Shown here piece after piece: positions 6,975 to 15,896 of a stretch of 64,000 nt of DNA (its first letter is position 1; each line of letters begins with the position of its first letter). Position numbers and translations under genes: made by a program. Under the pieces are notes generated by a model. It was given only the letters and a program-made list of their open reading frames with translations, was not told where the DNA came from and did no database searches. The DNA comes from Mycobacterium sp. D16Q14. Lineage in GTDB: Bacteria; Actinomycetota; Actinomycetes; Mycobacteriales; Mycobacteriaceae. The DNA lies in contig MAEX01000018.1 of assembly GCA_002013415.1 (NCBI GenBank), positions 1-64,000 on the forward strand. The letters are read 5' to 3'.

Positions 6975-7698
6975 ATGCCGTTCGACATGGGCCGTGAGTG
7001 GATGAACGCCACCAACCGAATGCTCTACGTCACCCAACGGCACCAGATCATCGGCAATGTTCTGCGCAAGGCACGTGCCGGCGAGCTAGAGCCAGCCTGG
7101 CGCAACGACCTGAGAGTAAGCAGACATCTGGAGCCGGGGGGGATCTCTTCGGGACGAAGAAGTATTGGTCCTGAGCGAGCTTGAAACCATGGCGGTTCAG
7201 CCTTGGGAACCGAATGCGGCCAAAGGGGTATGGCGTGACGCGCTCGATGCCCGGTACAGCGACACTTTGTCGCTCGAAACATATTATGAGACAGAGCGTT
7301 TCCCGGGTTCTCCGCGCCCTCCAGCCGATGATGATTCGGTACCGTTCGACTGGCTTGCCTGGTACGCCAGCGGACAGAACCAACAGGCCGAAGCCAACGC
7401 GCGGATGGCCCAAATGCAGCTAGGACGCCGTGACGCTCACGGTGCGATCTATCGCGCCGGTCTAGTCGCCGGAGGAGTCGAAATCGACTGGCTCGATTGG
7501 TTTCAACATCGCATTGAGACGTGGGACCGTCGACAGGACTGGCCAGCTGAGATCAGCCCCACCATGGTCCTCGACTACTTCGCTTGCATCACTGCTTGCC
7601 GACGTGTGTACAAGGAGCCGTCGGACATCACGATATCCATCAATGGACTCAAGGAATGGCTCGAGCAACTGCCCGCCTACTGGAAAGAAGCGTCATGA
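6975..7698 (+). pseudogene. Hypothetical gene split by a frameshift at a G7 tract
   Basis: An ATG at 6975 with GGGAGGA upstream opens a frame (MPFDMGREWMNATNR) that runs into a stop at 7182-7184. A second frame, coding-like to 7698, resumes at the tract of seven Gs at 7136-7142. With six Gs the reading continues smoothly as LEPGG-SLRDEEVLVLSELETM, giving a single protein of about 240 aa. No family is recognised. The C-terminal part has conserved-looking Trp motifs (FDWLAWYASG, IDWLDWFQHRIETWD). Possible causes are a real inactivating mutation, phase variation, ribosomal slippage or a sequencing error. Confidence 0.65.
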
Positions 7699-7739
7699 GG
7701 TCTGGGCGGTGCGTTGAGCTACAGCCGAGCCGATAGCCG

Positions 7740-8018
7740 CTACGCAGTCGCAGGCGGTTTTGAGTACTGGTGAGTCGACCAGTCCCATAGCGGGTCCGCT
7801 ACCGGAAGCGGAACGTATTCGCCGCCCTCGGTTTCCGCGTACTTGTGTGCGAGGTCCTCTTCATCCGCGGTGAAGACGCGGAGCGCAGTAGGGCGTCCAG
7901 GTATCCGAACCATCGACGTCACGTCGGCGTTCTTCCCGCCGCGGCGCTTCGGGACTTCACGGCTGTGGACTGGGGTCGGTTCGCTCACGACAACCAGTAT
8001 CGCAGCTACCAGCACCAC
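7740..8018 (-). CDS. Small membrane-anchored or secreted protein (92 aa)
   Basis: A hydrophobic N-terminus (MVLVAAILVVVSEP) is followed by a polar domain with IPGRPTALRVFTADEED and an aromatic tail (DPLWDWSTHQY). It starts at GTG codons 8018/8021, right after the stop of the upstream membrane protein (8043) in the same frame, so the two are likely translated from one mRNA. No family is recognised. Confidence 0.6.
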   Translation of the reverse strand: MVLVAAILVVVSEPTPVHSREVPKRRGGKNADVTSMVRIPGRPTALRVFTADEEDLAHKYAETEGGEYVPLPVADPLWDWSTHQYSKPPATA

Positions 8019-8042
8019 TCCAGCACATCTAGCCAGGTGTGG

Positions 8043-8801
8043 TTAAGGCTTCGGCGCTGGTGGCGGGCCAGGCTCAGACACAGTCAACGCCCCTGAAGTT
8101 CCGGTGAGCTTCCCTGCACCCGCTGCCTCGGAATGCGCCGCCGAAAGTGCGCCAGATGAATCCTGGCCTCCCACTTGAATCTTCGCGGTGCGTCCGTTGA
8201 AGGTGAGCGAGCTGGCACCAAGTGAGGTGAAGGTAGCGGCTGCCTTCTCTGTGCGGTAGATGGTCTGCGAAGGTCCGGATTCGACGGAGTCCACGCGAGA
8301 CTGCGCACTGGGAGCCAATGCCGCTGCGGCATCGCGCAGCGGGAACGCGATATCGCCGAATGCCTTACCGACATTCACCCATCCGTCGAACGCGGTCGGC
8401 ACCCCGATCGTGGACCAGAAGGCCGATCCCCCGCGCAGGAAAACCGTGCCCGAGGACACGTGCAGATCTGCCGATTCCACTCCGGACTTGACCTTGCCGA
8501 TCGAATCACCGGTGGCGGCCTGGATCGTCTCGCTGACTTCGAAGCGGGCTACGGAGGTATTGACCTGACTGTCGACACGGACGAAGCCCGCTCCCAGCGC
8601 ATTACGGGCCGCCGAGACAGCGGCGAACTCCATCACCGACAGCTCGCGCTGCGGTGCCGGCGGCTTTGGTTCTGGTTCGCGCAGCCCGAGCCACAGAGTC
8701 AACGGCAGTGCCACAAACGCCCACACCAGCCCGATCACCACGGCGCCGCGCGCGGCGTTCTGCTTCAGAGACCGCCCGGGCAGCTCCCACATCTCACGCA
8801 C
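8043..8801 (-). CDS. Single-pass membrane protein with extracellular domain
   Basis: This 252-aa protein has a short cytoplasmic N-terminus, one transmembrane helix around residues 18-40 (AVVIGLVWAFVALPLTLWLG), a Pro/Lys linker and a roughly 200-aa extracellular domain ending in a Pro-rich tail. The GTG start at 8801 has AGGGAG 8 bp upstream. A bitopic protein with a soluble outer domain recalls VirB8/TcpC-type conjugation proteins, but it is shorter and I see no diagnostic motif. Its partner is the small protein at 7740. Confidence 0.65.
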   Translation of the reverse strand: MREMWELPGRSLKQNAARGAVVIGLVWAFVALPLTLWLGLREPEPKPPAPQRELSVMEFAAVSAARNALGAGFVRVDSQVNTSVARFEVSETIQAATGDSIGKVKSGVESADLHVSSGTVFLRGGSAFWSTIGVPTAFDGWVNVGKAFGDIAFPLRDAAAALAPSAQSRVDSVESGPSQTIYRTEKAAATFTSLGASSLTFNGRTAKIQVGGQDSSGALSAAHSEAAGAGKLTGTSGALTVSEPGPPPAPKP

Positions 8802-9122
8802 AGCTGTATCTCCCTTTGTCGCCTATATCCCCTGTTCGGGTCGAGGCGGAAGCTATCCGGTGCGCACGAGTGCACCGCGCCGCGGCGCGGTGCTCAGACA
8901 CCAGGACGTCGTGCGGCTTCGTCTCGACGTCGCGTGTGCCGGCCGATGGCTGCGGAGCGCCGGGGTTGCCCATTTCCCTGTATCCCCCGATTTCAGGGTG
9001 CTAAGTATCGGCCCGGCGTGTCGAGAAATATTGAGTGAGCGTGGCCCAGTACGTTGACTCTGCAACCAGGTCGCGGGGAGCGCCTTAACCGCAAACTTTG
9101 GTTCAGGCAGGGGCAGGGATTC

Positions 9123-9806
9123 ATGAAACGCGATGATGTCTCGATTTACGACGCTTCGGAGCAGGACCTCGAGCGTCTCGACGACTGGTACGTCTTGGCT
9201 GGCGGGCGACCAGGGGACGCTAAAGATCGAGCAAATCTACTCCGCGCCAAAGAATCCGGCGTGTTAGGTCGCGCCATCGGTAACACGTTGCGGGAGAACA
9301 CCGAACACCTCCTCACCACCCCGTTCGCGGATTGGTTCTACGCCCGAACCGCCGTCAAGGCGCTACGGGTGAACGGTGAAACGGTCGGAGTAATGGTGAT
9401 GGGTGCCCACCGGATGCTGTGGGAACGGCTCACCAAATACTCCGGGGAGACTTTGGACATGCAGGATCTGGACTCGTGGCCGGAATGGGCGACATCGTTC
9501 ACAGGAACGGCCTTGAGAACAGCCAAACTGCACCTAGTTGCGGTTTCCCCCGACCTCCAGGGGCGCCGGTACGGCTCTCGGTTGGTGAAGCGCGCTCTCA
9601 AGATCTCAGAACGCGGTCGCCTCGTAATGCTGCATGGACAATTCGAAGCGCGGCGGCAAGGTTTGGCCAACTTCTATTCCAAACACGGATTCAAGGTCCA
9701 CGCCGAGGGCGAGCCATTGCCCATCGGCATGTTGACCGGCAATCCCGCCGACGTTTCCACCCCTCCTGATGGGGACGCGTTTTTCGTGAAGCACTGGAAA
9801 GCGTGA
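9123..9806 (+). CDS. GNAT family N-acetyltransferase (227 aa)
   Basis: This is a GNAT-fold acetyltransferase. The acetyl-CoA-binding motif A is clear: LHLVAVSPDLQGRRYGSRLV (beta-4, then Q-G-R-R-Y-G-S and helix). It is followed by LVMLHGQFEARRQGLANFY and SKHGFKVHAEGE, the usual motif B and C-terminal strand. The N-terminal part (SEQDLERLDDWYVLAGGRP) is less conserved. The ATG at 9123 is preferred for its AGGGG box; the frame is open from 9054. No substrate is suggested by the neighbours. Confidence 0.82.
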   Translation: MKRDDVSIYDASEQDLERLDDWYVLAGGRPGDAKDRANLLRAKESGVLGRAIGNTLRENTEHLLTTPFADWFYARTAVKALRVNGETVGVMVMGAHRMLWERLTKYSGETLDMQDLDSWPEWATSFTGTALRTAKLHLVAVSPDLQGRRYGSRLVKRALKISERGRLVMLHGQFEARRQGLANFYSKHGFKVHAEGEPLPIGMLTGNPADVSTPPDGDAFFVKHWKA

Positions 9807-9933
9807 TTCCGCTGGCAGGTGATGTTGGTTTCGCCGGCTAACAGATCGCCAACAAACTCGTCGATCCCCTCTCACATGCAGGATCGGCTCAGATAGCGTT
9901 GCGTGCTGTCAGGAAGAAGCGGGGGAGATCGTC

Positions 9934-10449
9934 ATGACCAGGAGCAGTCTTGATGGCTTGATCGGGCTTTGCGGTCTCACGATCATCGGCACGTCCGTCT
10001 CACGGTTGGTGATCGGGACATCAACCTGGACATTCGTGATCATCATCGCGGCGGTATTCATCCTCACCGCTGCGCTGATCGCCCGATTGATCACCCCAAC
10101 TGGCGAAGATGCTTCAGCCCCGGCTGCGGCTCCGATAAGACCGGCAGTCCCTCCACCAGGATCTGCTGCTCGGACCATTCTGGATCCCGATGGAGGTTCG
10201 TCGCGCGCCCAAGCTGCCACCTTTCAGGCGATGGCCAGCACCGGGATGCCCGGCGCACTAACTCTGGTGCGCGTCGAACCACGGCCCGATGGCGACGCAG
10301 AAGTACACCTGATGCTCGCGGGCATCACGCCGACAGAAGCCGCTTCGCTAATCGCTAACCGACTCCTGCACGTTTGGGGTGTGCGTGGCGTCCGCGGGTT
10401 CGGCACATCACGGGACAACCTGTTCCAGGTAACCGTGACCAACGGCTAG
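9934..10449 (+). CDS. Two-helix membrane protein (171 aa)
   Basis: Two predicted transmembrane helices lie at about residues 9-28 (LIGLCGLTIIGTSVSRLVIG) and 32-52 (WTFVIIIAAVFILTAALIAR). They are followed by a Pro/Ala linker and a small soluble domain ending GTSRDNLFQVTVTNG. The ATG at 9934 has GGGGAG upstream. No family is recognised. It is convergent with the XRE regulator. Confidence 0.65.
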   Translation: MTRSSLDGLIGLCGLTIIGTSVSRLVIGTSTWTFVIIIAAVFILTAALIARLITPTGEDASAPAAAPIRPAVPPPGSAARTILDPDGGSSRAQAATFQAMASTGMPGALTLVRVEPRPDGDAEVHLMLAGITPTEAASLIANRLLHVWGVRGVRGFGTSRDNLFQVTVTNG

Positions 10450-10494
10450 TCGAGCAGCGCCGGGGTGTTCTCAGTGCAGCTGTGTGCGTTGCGT

Positions 10495-11133
10495 TTAGGT
10501 GCCGCTCGACTCGCTTGAGTTGTTGGGTTCGGCCTGTTTGTCGAGACGTGGATCGTTGAGAATGTGCGCGTACGCGCCTACGTTTGTGAGCTTGTTGCGG
10601 ACTCGGTAATTTCGACTTACCACCATCCGCCGTTGCATCTCCGACCGTGTCTGCGGCTCATTGACGAAAGTCGCCATCACCAATTCCAGCAGCACATCTT
10701 GATAGCTGGGAGCGGCGCCAGGCTCTGCGCCTGACGACACCATCATCAGCATGCTTCCCGTTGACGCACGGACGCGGTCGACCTGCTCTTGCACTTCAGG
10801 GGCCAGCTGTCCAAGAGGGAGCGTGTTGACAAGGTCGGCCACCGTCCGCAGGTGTTCGAGAGCTCCTTCGATCGGTATGAGGGCTGTTTCAACTGTTCGA
10901 ATGTCTTCGTCGGACGCTTCGATCCGGTGCTGAAACTGGCCCGCCGCGACGCGCGCTTCGTCTTCGTCGAGATGCAATGCAGTAACCAACTGGTCGACAG
11001 CTTTAACCGAAGGCAGCGTTGATCCGGCCATCCACCGCGAAACCTGCGATGGATCGACGCCGGCTAACGCGGCAAGCTTCTTCTGCGGGAGTTCGCCAGC
11101 AACTCGCGTCAGGTAGTCGGACCAAGCACTCAC
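10495..11133 (-). CDS. XRE-family HTH transcriptional regulator
   Basis: This is a phage-repressor-like DNA-binding protein of 212 aa. The N-terminal helix-turn-helix is clear (QKKLAALAGVDPSQVSRWMA, then GSTLPSVKAVDQL), with the usual Cro/C1 recognition-helix pattern. The C-terminal 140 residues are helical and probably mediate dimerisation or ligand sensing. The GTG at 11133 is preferred; the frame is open to 11160. It is transcribed away from the small gene at 11331. The 198-bp gap holds several TGCATG/ACATG-type repeats that could be its operators. Confidence 0.82.
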   Translation of the reverse strand: MSAWSDYLTRVAGELPQKKLAALAGVDPSQVSRWMAGSTLPSVKAVDQLVTALHLDEDEARVAAGQFQHRIEASDEDIRTVETALIPIEGALEHLRTVADLVNTLPLGQLAPEVQEQVDRVRASTGSMLMMVSSGAEPGAAPSYQDVLLELVMATFVNEPQTRSEMQRRMVVSRNYRVRNKLTNVGAYAHILNDPRLDKQAEPNNSSESSGT

Positions 11134-11330
11134 TTGCCCACCATACATGCACGCACGCAAGTTTTTGAATCCCGGCTCGCTCGAAATCGAAGTGCCAAGT
11201 ACCGAAAAAAGGACTCTGACACGGAATTACGGCGCCTCGGGCTTATCGGTGACGTCACCAGGAAGCCCGGTTTGCGACACGCCACATGTACGACTTGCAT
11301 GCAACTTGCGCCAGGCATACATTTCTGTAC

Positions 11331-11567
11331 ATGAGTGCGATGCCTGCGGGTTCCGGAGCCACCCACCACAACACCGATTGGGATAGCCACGTGCGCAACG
11401 TGAATGCTTTCGCCGCGCGGATGGCTGGGATTGATGCAGACACCGCTGCTGAAATCGCGCAAGACGCCAGTACTGCGGCCGAAGCCGCACGCATCGTCGC
11501 CGAAGACGCACGTCGTGCGGCCCAGGAAGCCAAGACGCGTAGTGCGCAGTTCACTGCGGCGACTTAA
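11331..11567 (+). CDS. Small Ala-rich helical protein (78 aa)
   Basis: This short acidic, alanine-rich protein has a long amphipathic helix (ADTAAEIAQDASTAAEAARI) likely to form a coiled coil. It is divergent from the XRE regulator and may be under its control. ATGs at 11331 and 11340 are both possible; no strong ribosome-binding site is seen. No family is recognised. Confidence 0.5.
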   Translation: MSAMPAGSGATHHNTDWDSHVRNVNAFAARMAGIDADTAAEIAQDASTAAEAARIVAEDARRAAQEAKTRSAQFTAAT

Positions 11568-11689
11568 ACCCCTCCACCGGCTTGATCCGGCCGCTGGCGC
11601 GCGGGTGGCGCCCATCGGTCGCGCTACCCCGGAATACGGTCGTGATCTCCTACGTTGTGTTTTTTGTGTTTAGTTCCTACCCTGGTGAT

Positions 11690-12190
11690 ATGTCCACCGA
11701 GAAGATGTTGCGCACTGGCGAGGTCGCCAGTCGACTTGGCGTGTCCCGCCAGCATGTGGTCGACCTGTGCAACCAGGGCAAGCTCCAGTGCACCGTGGTG
11801 GGAACCCATCGGCGGATTCCCGAACGCGCGGTCATCGCCGCGACCGCTGGCCGTGACCGGCGTCTCGACGGGCACGAGCAGTCACTAGCGCTGCATGCGC
11901 TGCTCGTCTCCAAGCTGCTGCGCGATCCGGACCGAGTGCTCGAGACCGCTCTGCGCAACGTCGAACGGGACCGCGAGACGGGCAACGCTCACAGCGAGAG
12001 GTACACCCACGAATGGGGCAACCTGCTCAAGCGGGATGTTCCGTCGCTGATTGGTGCGATGCTCGATCCCTCCGATCACGGCGTCACGCTGCGTTCGTGC
12101 ACTCCGTTCACCGGGGTTCTCTCCGCTCGTGAGGTCCAGTCAGTCAAGAGGCAGTACCGGGAACAGCGCGTAACCACGCCGGCAGCGTGA
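11690..12190 (+). CDS. HTH (excisionase/MerR-type) antitoxin of a nucleotidyltransferase TA pair
   Basis: The N-terminal winged-helix domain is of the excisionase (HTH_17) type: LRTGEVASRLGVSRQHVVDL, then CNQGKLQCTVVGTHRRIPERA. The remaining 110 residues are helical. The stop overlaps the start of the nucleotidyltransferase by 4 nt (GTGA), the classical antitoxin-first arrangement. By analogy with such pairs it would neutralise the partner and repress the operon. The ATG at 11690 is preferred; an upstream in-frame start at 11582 lies in unlikely sequence. Confidence 0.75.
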   Translation: MSTEKMLRTGEVASRLGVSRQHVVDLCNQGKLQCTVVGTHRRIPERAVIAATAGRDRRLDGHEQSLALHALLVSKLLRDPDRVLETALRNVERDRETGNAHSERYTHEWGNLLKRDVPSLIGAMLDPSDHGVTLRSCTPFTGVLSAREVQSVKRQYREQRVTTPAA

Positions 12191-12723
12191 ACCGCCAAGA
12201 GCTGGCGCACATTCTGCGTTCGGCATGCAATATCGCCGGTGATGCCGACGTACTCGTCATAGGTTCGCAGGCAATTCTGGGGTCATACGAAGATTCCGAA
12301 TTGCCTGCGGCCGTGATGATGTCGCGTGAAGCAGACATCGCGTTTCTGGATGACCCGAACCGTCACAAGGCCGACGAAGTCGACGAGGCGATCGGTGAGA
12401 TGACCCAGTTCCACGACACCTACCGTGTTTACGCGGAGGGCGTGCACATCGACACCGCGGAGCTGCCCGCAGGATGGCGGGATCGGCTAGTGACGTGGGG
12501 CCTACGCTCCAGTGAGCCCGCCACGCCGAAATTCGTCGAGCCGCATGATCTCGTGGTGAGTAAGCTCGCCGCGCGCCGTGAGAAAGATTTTGAGTTCGCC
12601 GGCAGCCTCCTGGATGCAAACTTGGTCAACATCGACGTGCTCCTGAAACGCGCAGCCTCCCTGCCCACCAGTTCCGCGCGGGTGGTCGCCTGGCTGCAGG
12701 GGTATCAACGACTACGCAGCTGA
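12187..12723 (+). CDS. Nucleotidyltransferase toxin candidate (DUF6036-like)
   Basis: This 178-aa protein resembles the DUF6036 nucleotidyltransferase family. The NTase core starts with VLVIGSQAILGSY (the GS motif) and continues to SREADIAFLDDP, which supplies the catalytic acidic residues. The C-terminal EPHDLVVSKLAARREKDFEF segment is characteristic. Related NTases paired with an HTH partner act as toxins in mycobacteria, for example by modifying tRNA 3' ends (MenT family). Placement on an element rich in tRNA genes makes that target attractive, but it is inference. It is translationally coupled to the upstream gene and followed by a strong hairpin. Confidence 0.78.
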   Translation: MNRQELAHILRSACNIAGDADVLVIGSQAILGSYEDSELPAAVMMSREADIAFLDDPNRHKADEVDEAIGEMTQFHDTYRVYAEGVHIDTAELPAGWRDRLVTWGLRSSEPATPKFVEPHDLVVSKLAARREKDFEFAGSLLDANLVNIDVLLKRAASLPTSSARVVAWLQGYQRLRS

Positions 12724-12725
12724 TG

Positions 12726-12765
12726 ACGTCCCTGCGAGGGTGCGTAGGCACCCTCGCAGGGACGT
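12726..12765 (+). terminator. 18-bp perfect hairpin after the TA operon
   Basis: Arms 12726-12743 and 12748-12765 are exact reverse complements around a GTAG loop, starting 3 bp after the toxin stop. No T-tract follows, as in many mycobacterial terminators. Confidence 0.8.
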
Positions 12766-12884
12766 GACACCAATGGCCGCACCCAAACGTTTCCGCAGGT
12801 CAGACGCCTGAGGAATGTCACGAATGGCTCTGGTGAACGCTGCGCGGCTGTCCGATATGTGGCCTGACATGCGACGATAGCGTT

Positions 12885-13775
12885 GTGGTATCGAATTACT
12901 GGCTCGCTTGCGTGCTGGCCACCGCTGCTGTAGCGGTGTCAGCGTGCTCTACAAGCGTGGCCGGAGCACCGGTGCCTGCCGCTGCAGAAGAAACCGCTTC
13001 TTCCACGCCGGCCCGTTCCGGTTCAACCCTGTCCACCTCCCACTGGGTTGACGTGACCGGGCAGGTCCTGGTGACGCGGAGCTCGTACGGTCACCAATTC
13101 GGTGCGCAACCCTTCCCGGGCATCAAGATCGTGCAGCGCCAGGTCGACGGCTCCTCGAAGAAGTGCACGATCGGGCCCGCGGTCATCGACACCGTCACAT
13201 CGAAGTACGGATTCATAAGCGCCGGTCACTGCGACTACACCCCCGGCCGGCAGACGTACGTCTACGCCGATCCAGCTGAAACGGTTCCTGTGGCCGTCGG
13301 TATTTACACCGCCGCCGTAATCGATGACGACGCGCCAACAGGTGTCGACGTCGACTCCGCTGTCGTATGGACTGGCTCCGCAAATTCGACGGTAAGCAAG
13401 ATCGCCGGCCGATGGCCGATCAAGGGTGTGCTCACAGTCGCGGGTGCGCGAGCACTTCCTGTTGGGACCCCAATCTGTATTGACGGCGCCGTTTCCGGGG
13501 TGGTGTGCTCTCCCTTGATCAGCACAAGTGAAGATGTTCGGTATCGCCGCACCTCCGAGGGCGGGGACTCCGGTGCCGTCGTGTTCACCGTCGACGACAC
13601 CGGCAGCGCGACACTTATCGGTGTTCATCAAGGGATAGACGACACCAACACTGAAGGGATGGCGACTTTCCTCGAGCCTGTGCTGACACGGCTTGGCGCA
13701 CACGTCGTCACCGATCCGGCAGCTAGCGCCGTCACTGAAACGGGGTACTCCCCCGCGGTTACGCCTTACCGCTGA
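12885..13775 (+). CDS. Secreted chymotrypsin-fold serine protease, lipoprotein
   Basis: This 296-aa protein has a signal peptide ending in the lipobox VSAC (Cys21), so it is probably membrane-anchored outside the cell. A trypsin-like domain follows. The catalytic triad reads as His115 in SAGHC, Asp157 in DVDSA and Ser229 in GGDSG. Cysteine pairs (116 with 94, 198 with 208) could form disulfides. Actinobacterial S1-like proteases of this type process extracellular proteins. It lies upstream of a run of secreted type VII-like proteins and might act on them, but it is not a mycosin (subtilisin fold). Confidence 0.85.
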   Translation: MVSNYWLACVLATAAVAVSACSTSVAGAPVPAAAEETASSTPARSGSTLSTSHWVDVTGQVLVTRSSYGHQFGAQPFPGIKIVQRQVDGSSKKCTIGPAVIDTVTSKYGFISAGHCDYTPGRQTYVYADPAETVPVAVGIYTAAVIDDDAPTGVDVDSAVVWTGSANSTVSKIAGRWPIKGVLTVAGARALPVGTPICIDGAVSGVVCSPLISTSEDVRYRRTSEGGDSGAVVFTVDDTGSATLIGVHQGIDDTNTEGMATFLEPVLTRLGAHVVTDPAASAVTETGYSPAVTPYR

Positions 13776-13821
13776 CGCGCCGTGGGCGTTCACCTGCAGA
13801 CACGGTGGCATCCTAGTTTTC

Positions 13822-15168
13822 GTGGAGTACTCACCGAGCACGGCTGACCCGACCCTGTCATTTCTCGACAGCAGTTATGCCACCGATGCGCTGTCAGGCT
13901 TGGCGACGGGGATGGATGATGCCTTCGCTCAGTTGGGATCTGCGTTAAACGATCTCGCGCAAGTCGCCCAGGGCGAGACAGTAGATTCAGCGGTCAGCCA
14001 GCTCGGCAGCATCCGTTCAACGTTGACCCAGTCCGGCTACAACTTCGCAGTGGTCGGCGCGTCGTTGAAACAGCAGCAGAGTGCAAACGACCTGTGGCAC
14101 AGAAACGCACCCACCGACAATGACCTCGCTAGGGCCGACCAAGAACTCACCGCGGCGCGCCAACAGCTGGCATCTGCCAGCGATGACGATGCGCCAGCCG
14201 CGTCATCGCGAGTGAATTCGGCACTCGCCAACCTGCGGGATTTGCGGGACAAGCGAGAATCCGCCGACAAAGCACACGCTGATGACTCGCAAAAGGCCCG
14301 CGACAAGCTCAATGAAGTGAAGGCCGGCGACGGCGAAAAGAGCAAGGACAAGAAGGGAAAAGGCAAGAGGCAAGGCGACGATGACCATGCGCTGCCCGGT
14401 AAGTCCGGGCCGAAGAGCACTGGCGGCACGGGTACGTCCAACGCCAAGATGCCCGGTGCTCCGCTGCCGTCGAGCACCGCCAGCCCGGCTGGAGCCGACG
14501 GCGACACGGACGCGGCGATCGCCACACTGCTTGCGCAGCAGGGACAGCCGCAACAGCAGCAACCCGTCCAGCTTCCTCCGCAACAGCCGCAACAGGCACA
14601 GCCCCAGGCCGCTCCCGCAGCGGCGGGCGGCGGACAACCTGCGATGCAATCGGCGGGCGCACAGAACCGCAAGGCCGACGGTGTAATCGACACCGACGAC
14701 CTCGACCGCGAACTGGGACTGGGTGGTGCCGGGCTGGGTGCGGCCGCCGTTCCAGTGGCGGCGCCAACTGCCCTGCGCCCCGATTTCACCGCGCCCGCAC
14801 CTTCGCAGCCATCAACATCAGGCACGAGTTCACCTGGCATGCACACAAGCTCAGACGTCTCCGGTCGTTCCGAACCTGCCAGAAGCGCCTACACGCCAAC
14901 GACTACGACCTCGGCGGCAAGCGCCGCTACAGCTGCAGGAGGCGCCAACGCCTCGGCGCTGAACACGCGCGGGGCACCTGGCGGGATGCCGATGAGTGCC
15001 ACACCGATGGCTTCCCCGATGACCGGCGGGGCTCCGGGGAGCTCCCGTGCTGGCGGCGGTAAAGAACGCAAGATCATGGCGCACGACAACCCGCTGCTGC
15101 ACGGCGAAGATGCCATGGCGGAGGCAGTGCGCGGCGGGACAATCGCACAGAACCGCGAAAATGACTGA
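13822..15168 (+). CDS. Type VII-like secreted protein, Gln/Pro/Ala-rich
   Basis: The N-terminal 130 residues are helical (FLDSSYATDALSGLATGMDD, then FAQLGSALNDLAQ) and resemble a WXG/EspB-style helical hairpin without a clear W-x-G. A highly charged Lys/Asp linker (GEKSKDKKGKGKRQGDDD), a Gln/Pro-rich low-complexity region and a conserved-looking C-terminus (HDNPLLHGEDAMAEAVRGG) follow. This architecture is common among ESX-associated secreted proteins. Function is unknown. The GTG at 13822 is chosen because upstream in-frame sequence overlaps the protease gene. It ends at a bidirectional terminator. Confidence 0.65.
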   Translation: MEYSPSTADPTLSFLDSSYATDALSGLATGMDDAFAQLGSALNDLAQVAQGETVDSAVSQLGSIRSTLTQSGYNFAVVGASLKQQQSANDLWHRNAPTDNDLARADQELTAARQQLASASDDDAPAASSRVNSALANLRDLRDKRESADKAHADDSQKARDKLNEVKAGDGEKSKDKKGKGKRQGDDDHALPGKSGPKSTGGTGTSNAKMPGAPLPSSTASPAGADGDTDAAIATLLAQQGQPQQQQPVQLPPQQPQQAQPQAAPAAAGGGQPAMQSAGAQNRKADGVIDTDDLDRELGLGGAGLGAAAVPVAAPTALRPDFTAPAPSQPSTSGTSSPGMHTSSDVSGRSEPARSAYTPTTTTSAASAATAAGGANASALNTRGAPGGMPMSATPMASPMTGGAPGSSRAGGGKERKIMAHDNPLLHGEDAMAEAVRGGTIAQNREND

Positions 15169-15215
15169 CAGGCTGTGAGATAACGCTTCGATAGTTCCGC
15201 CGGCCTGGCACAAGA

Positions 15216-15250
15216 AAAACCGCCCCATTGCTGATGCATGGGGCGGTTTT
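15216..15250. terminator. Bidirectional rho-independent terminator
   Basis: A 13-bp perfect stem (15216-15228 with 15238-15250, core ccgcccc/ggggcgg) is flanked by A4 and T4. It lies between convergent genes ending at 15168 (+) and 15260 (-). Confidence 0.92.
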
Positions 15251-15259
15251 CGCGTGGGG

Positions 15260-15580
15260 TTAGATCGCGTTGACCGCCGCGGCGCCCATGGTGCCAAGCG
15301 CCTCGAATGTCATGTTCTCCGTACTGGTCTCGGTTGCACGCTCGGTGAGCTGCTCCAGTCCCAAGCTGAGCATCGCGATGAAGTCAGCAGTGGTAATGCC
15401 CTGTTGCGCGGTGGCCTGCACCGAGTCGGCGTCGTTGCCCGGCGGGGTGAGCACCGCTGCGATAGCGGTGGCCGCCGATGCCGCTGTGCCAAATCCGGTG
15501 GTCTCGGTAACCAACCCGCCCACCTGGCTGACCACGTCGGCGAAGCTACTCACTCCTGTGATTGCACTGGTCATGTTCAT
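15260..15580 (-). CDS. PE-like type VII secretion substrate (106 aa)
   Basis: The length and pattern fit a PE domain: a short N-terminus, helix 1 (FADVVSQVGGLVTETTGF), the loop with TPPGNDADSV that separates the two helices of PE proteins, then helix 2 (ADFIAMLSLGLEQLTERAT). PE proteins pair with PPE proteins and are exported by ESX systems. A PPE-like partner is encoded at 35969. The ATG at 15580 has AAGGAG at the right spacing, and the longer frame to 15619 is rejected. It is last in a leftward type VII-like block. Confidence 0.68.
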   Translation of the reverse strand: MNMTSAITGVSSFADVVSQVGGLVTETTGFGTAASAATAIAAVLTPPGNDADSVQATAQQGITTADFIAMLSLGLEQLTERATETSTENMTFEALGTMGAAAVNAI

Positions 15581-15716
15581 GTCTCCTTGCCTGTTGGCGA
15601 AGCATTTGCTTGACGCCATTCTGTCATGGTTTGCCCTGCATATCTGTCTGCAACTAATCCACTCCCCAAACGTTCCGTGCGCTCAAAATGCCGAATCGGT
15701 GTATGTCGCAGAAGTA

Positions 15717-15896
15717 TCACCGCCGATTCACCCGGGAGAACTCCAGACTCAACGGGCGAGAGCCGGCGTCCTCGGTCATGAAGCAGATCGCCGACATGAT
15801 CGAAGCCGCCAGCTCGGCGCCACTGCGCTCGGTGAGAGGTCCGCCCAGCCGCACCAGCGGCACTCCGCCTACGGCGTGAACGTTGATCTGGGTCAT
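15717..15896 (-). CDS. Small protein overlapping the large secreted protein (59 aa)
   Basis: An ATG at 15896 overlaps the stop of the preceding gene (ATGA), so translation is coupled. The protein begins MTQINVHAVGGVPLVRLGGP, has a hydrophobic helical middle (AELAASIMSAICFM) and ends LSLEFSRVNRR. No family is recognised. The tight coupling and the sensible coding pattern argue that it is real despite its size. Confidence 0.65.
   Translation of the reverse strand: MTQINVHAVGGVPLVRLGGPLTERSGAELAASIMSAICFMTEDAGSRPLSLEFSRVNRR

Noticed and set aside
14037-14846. 269-codon antisense ORF rich in Ser, Cys and Ala
   Set aside because: It is the mirror of the Gln/Pro/Ala-rich secreted protein. High-GC bias keeps the opposite frame open, and no start signal or family is visible.
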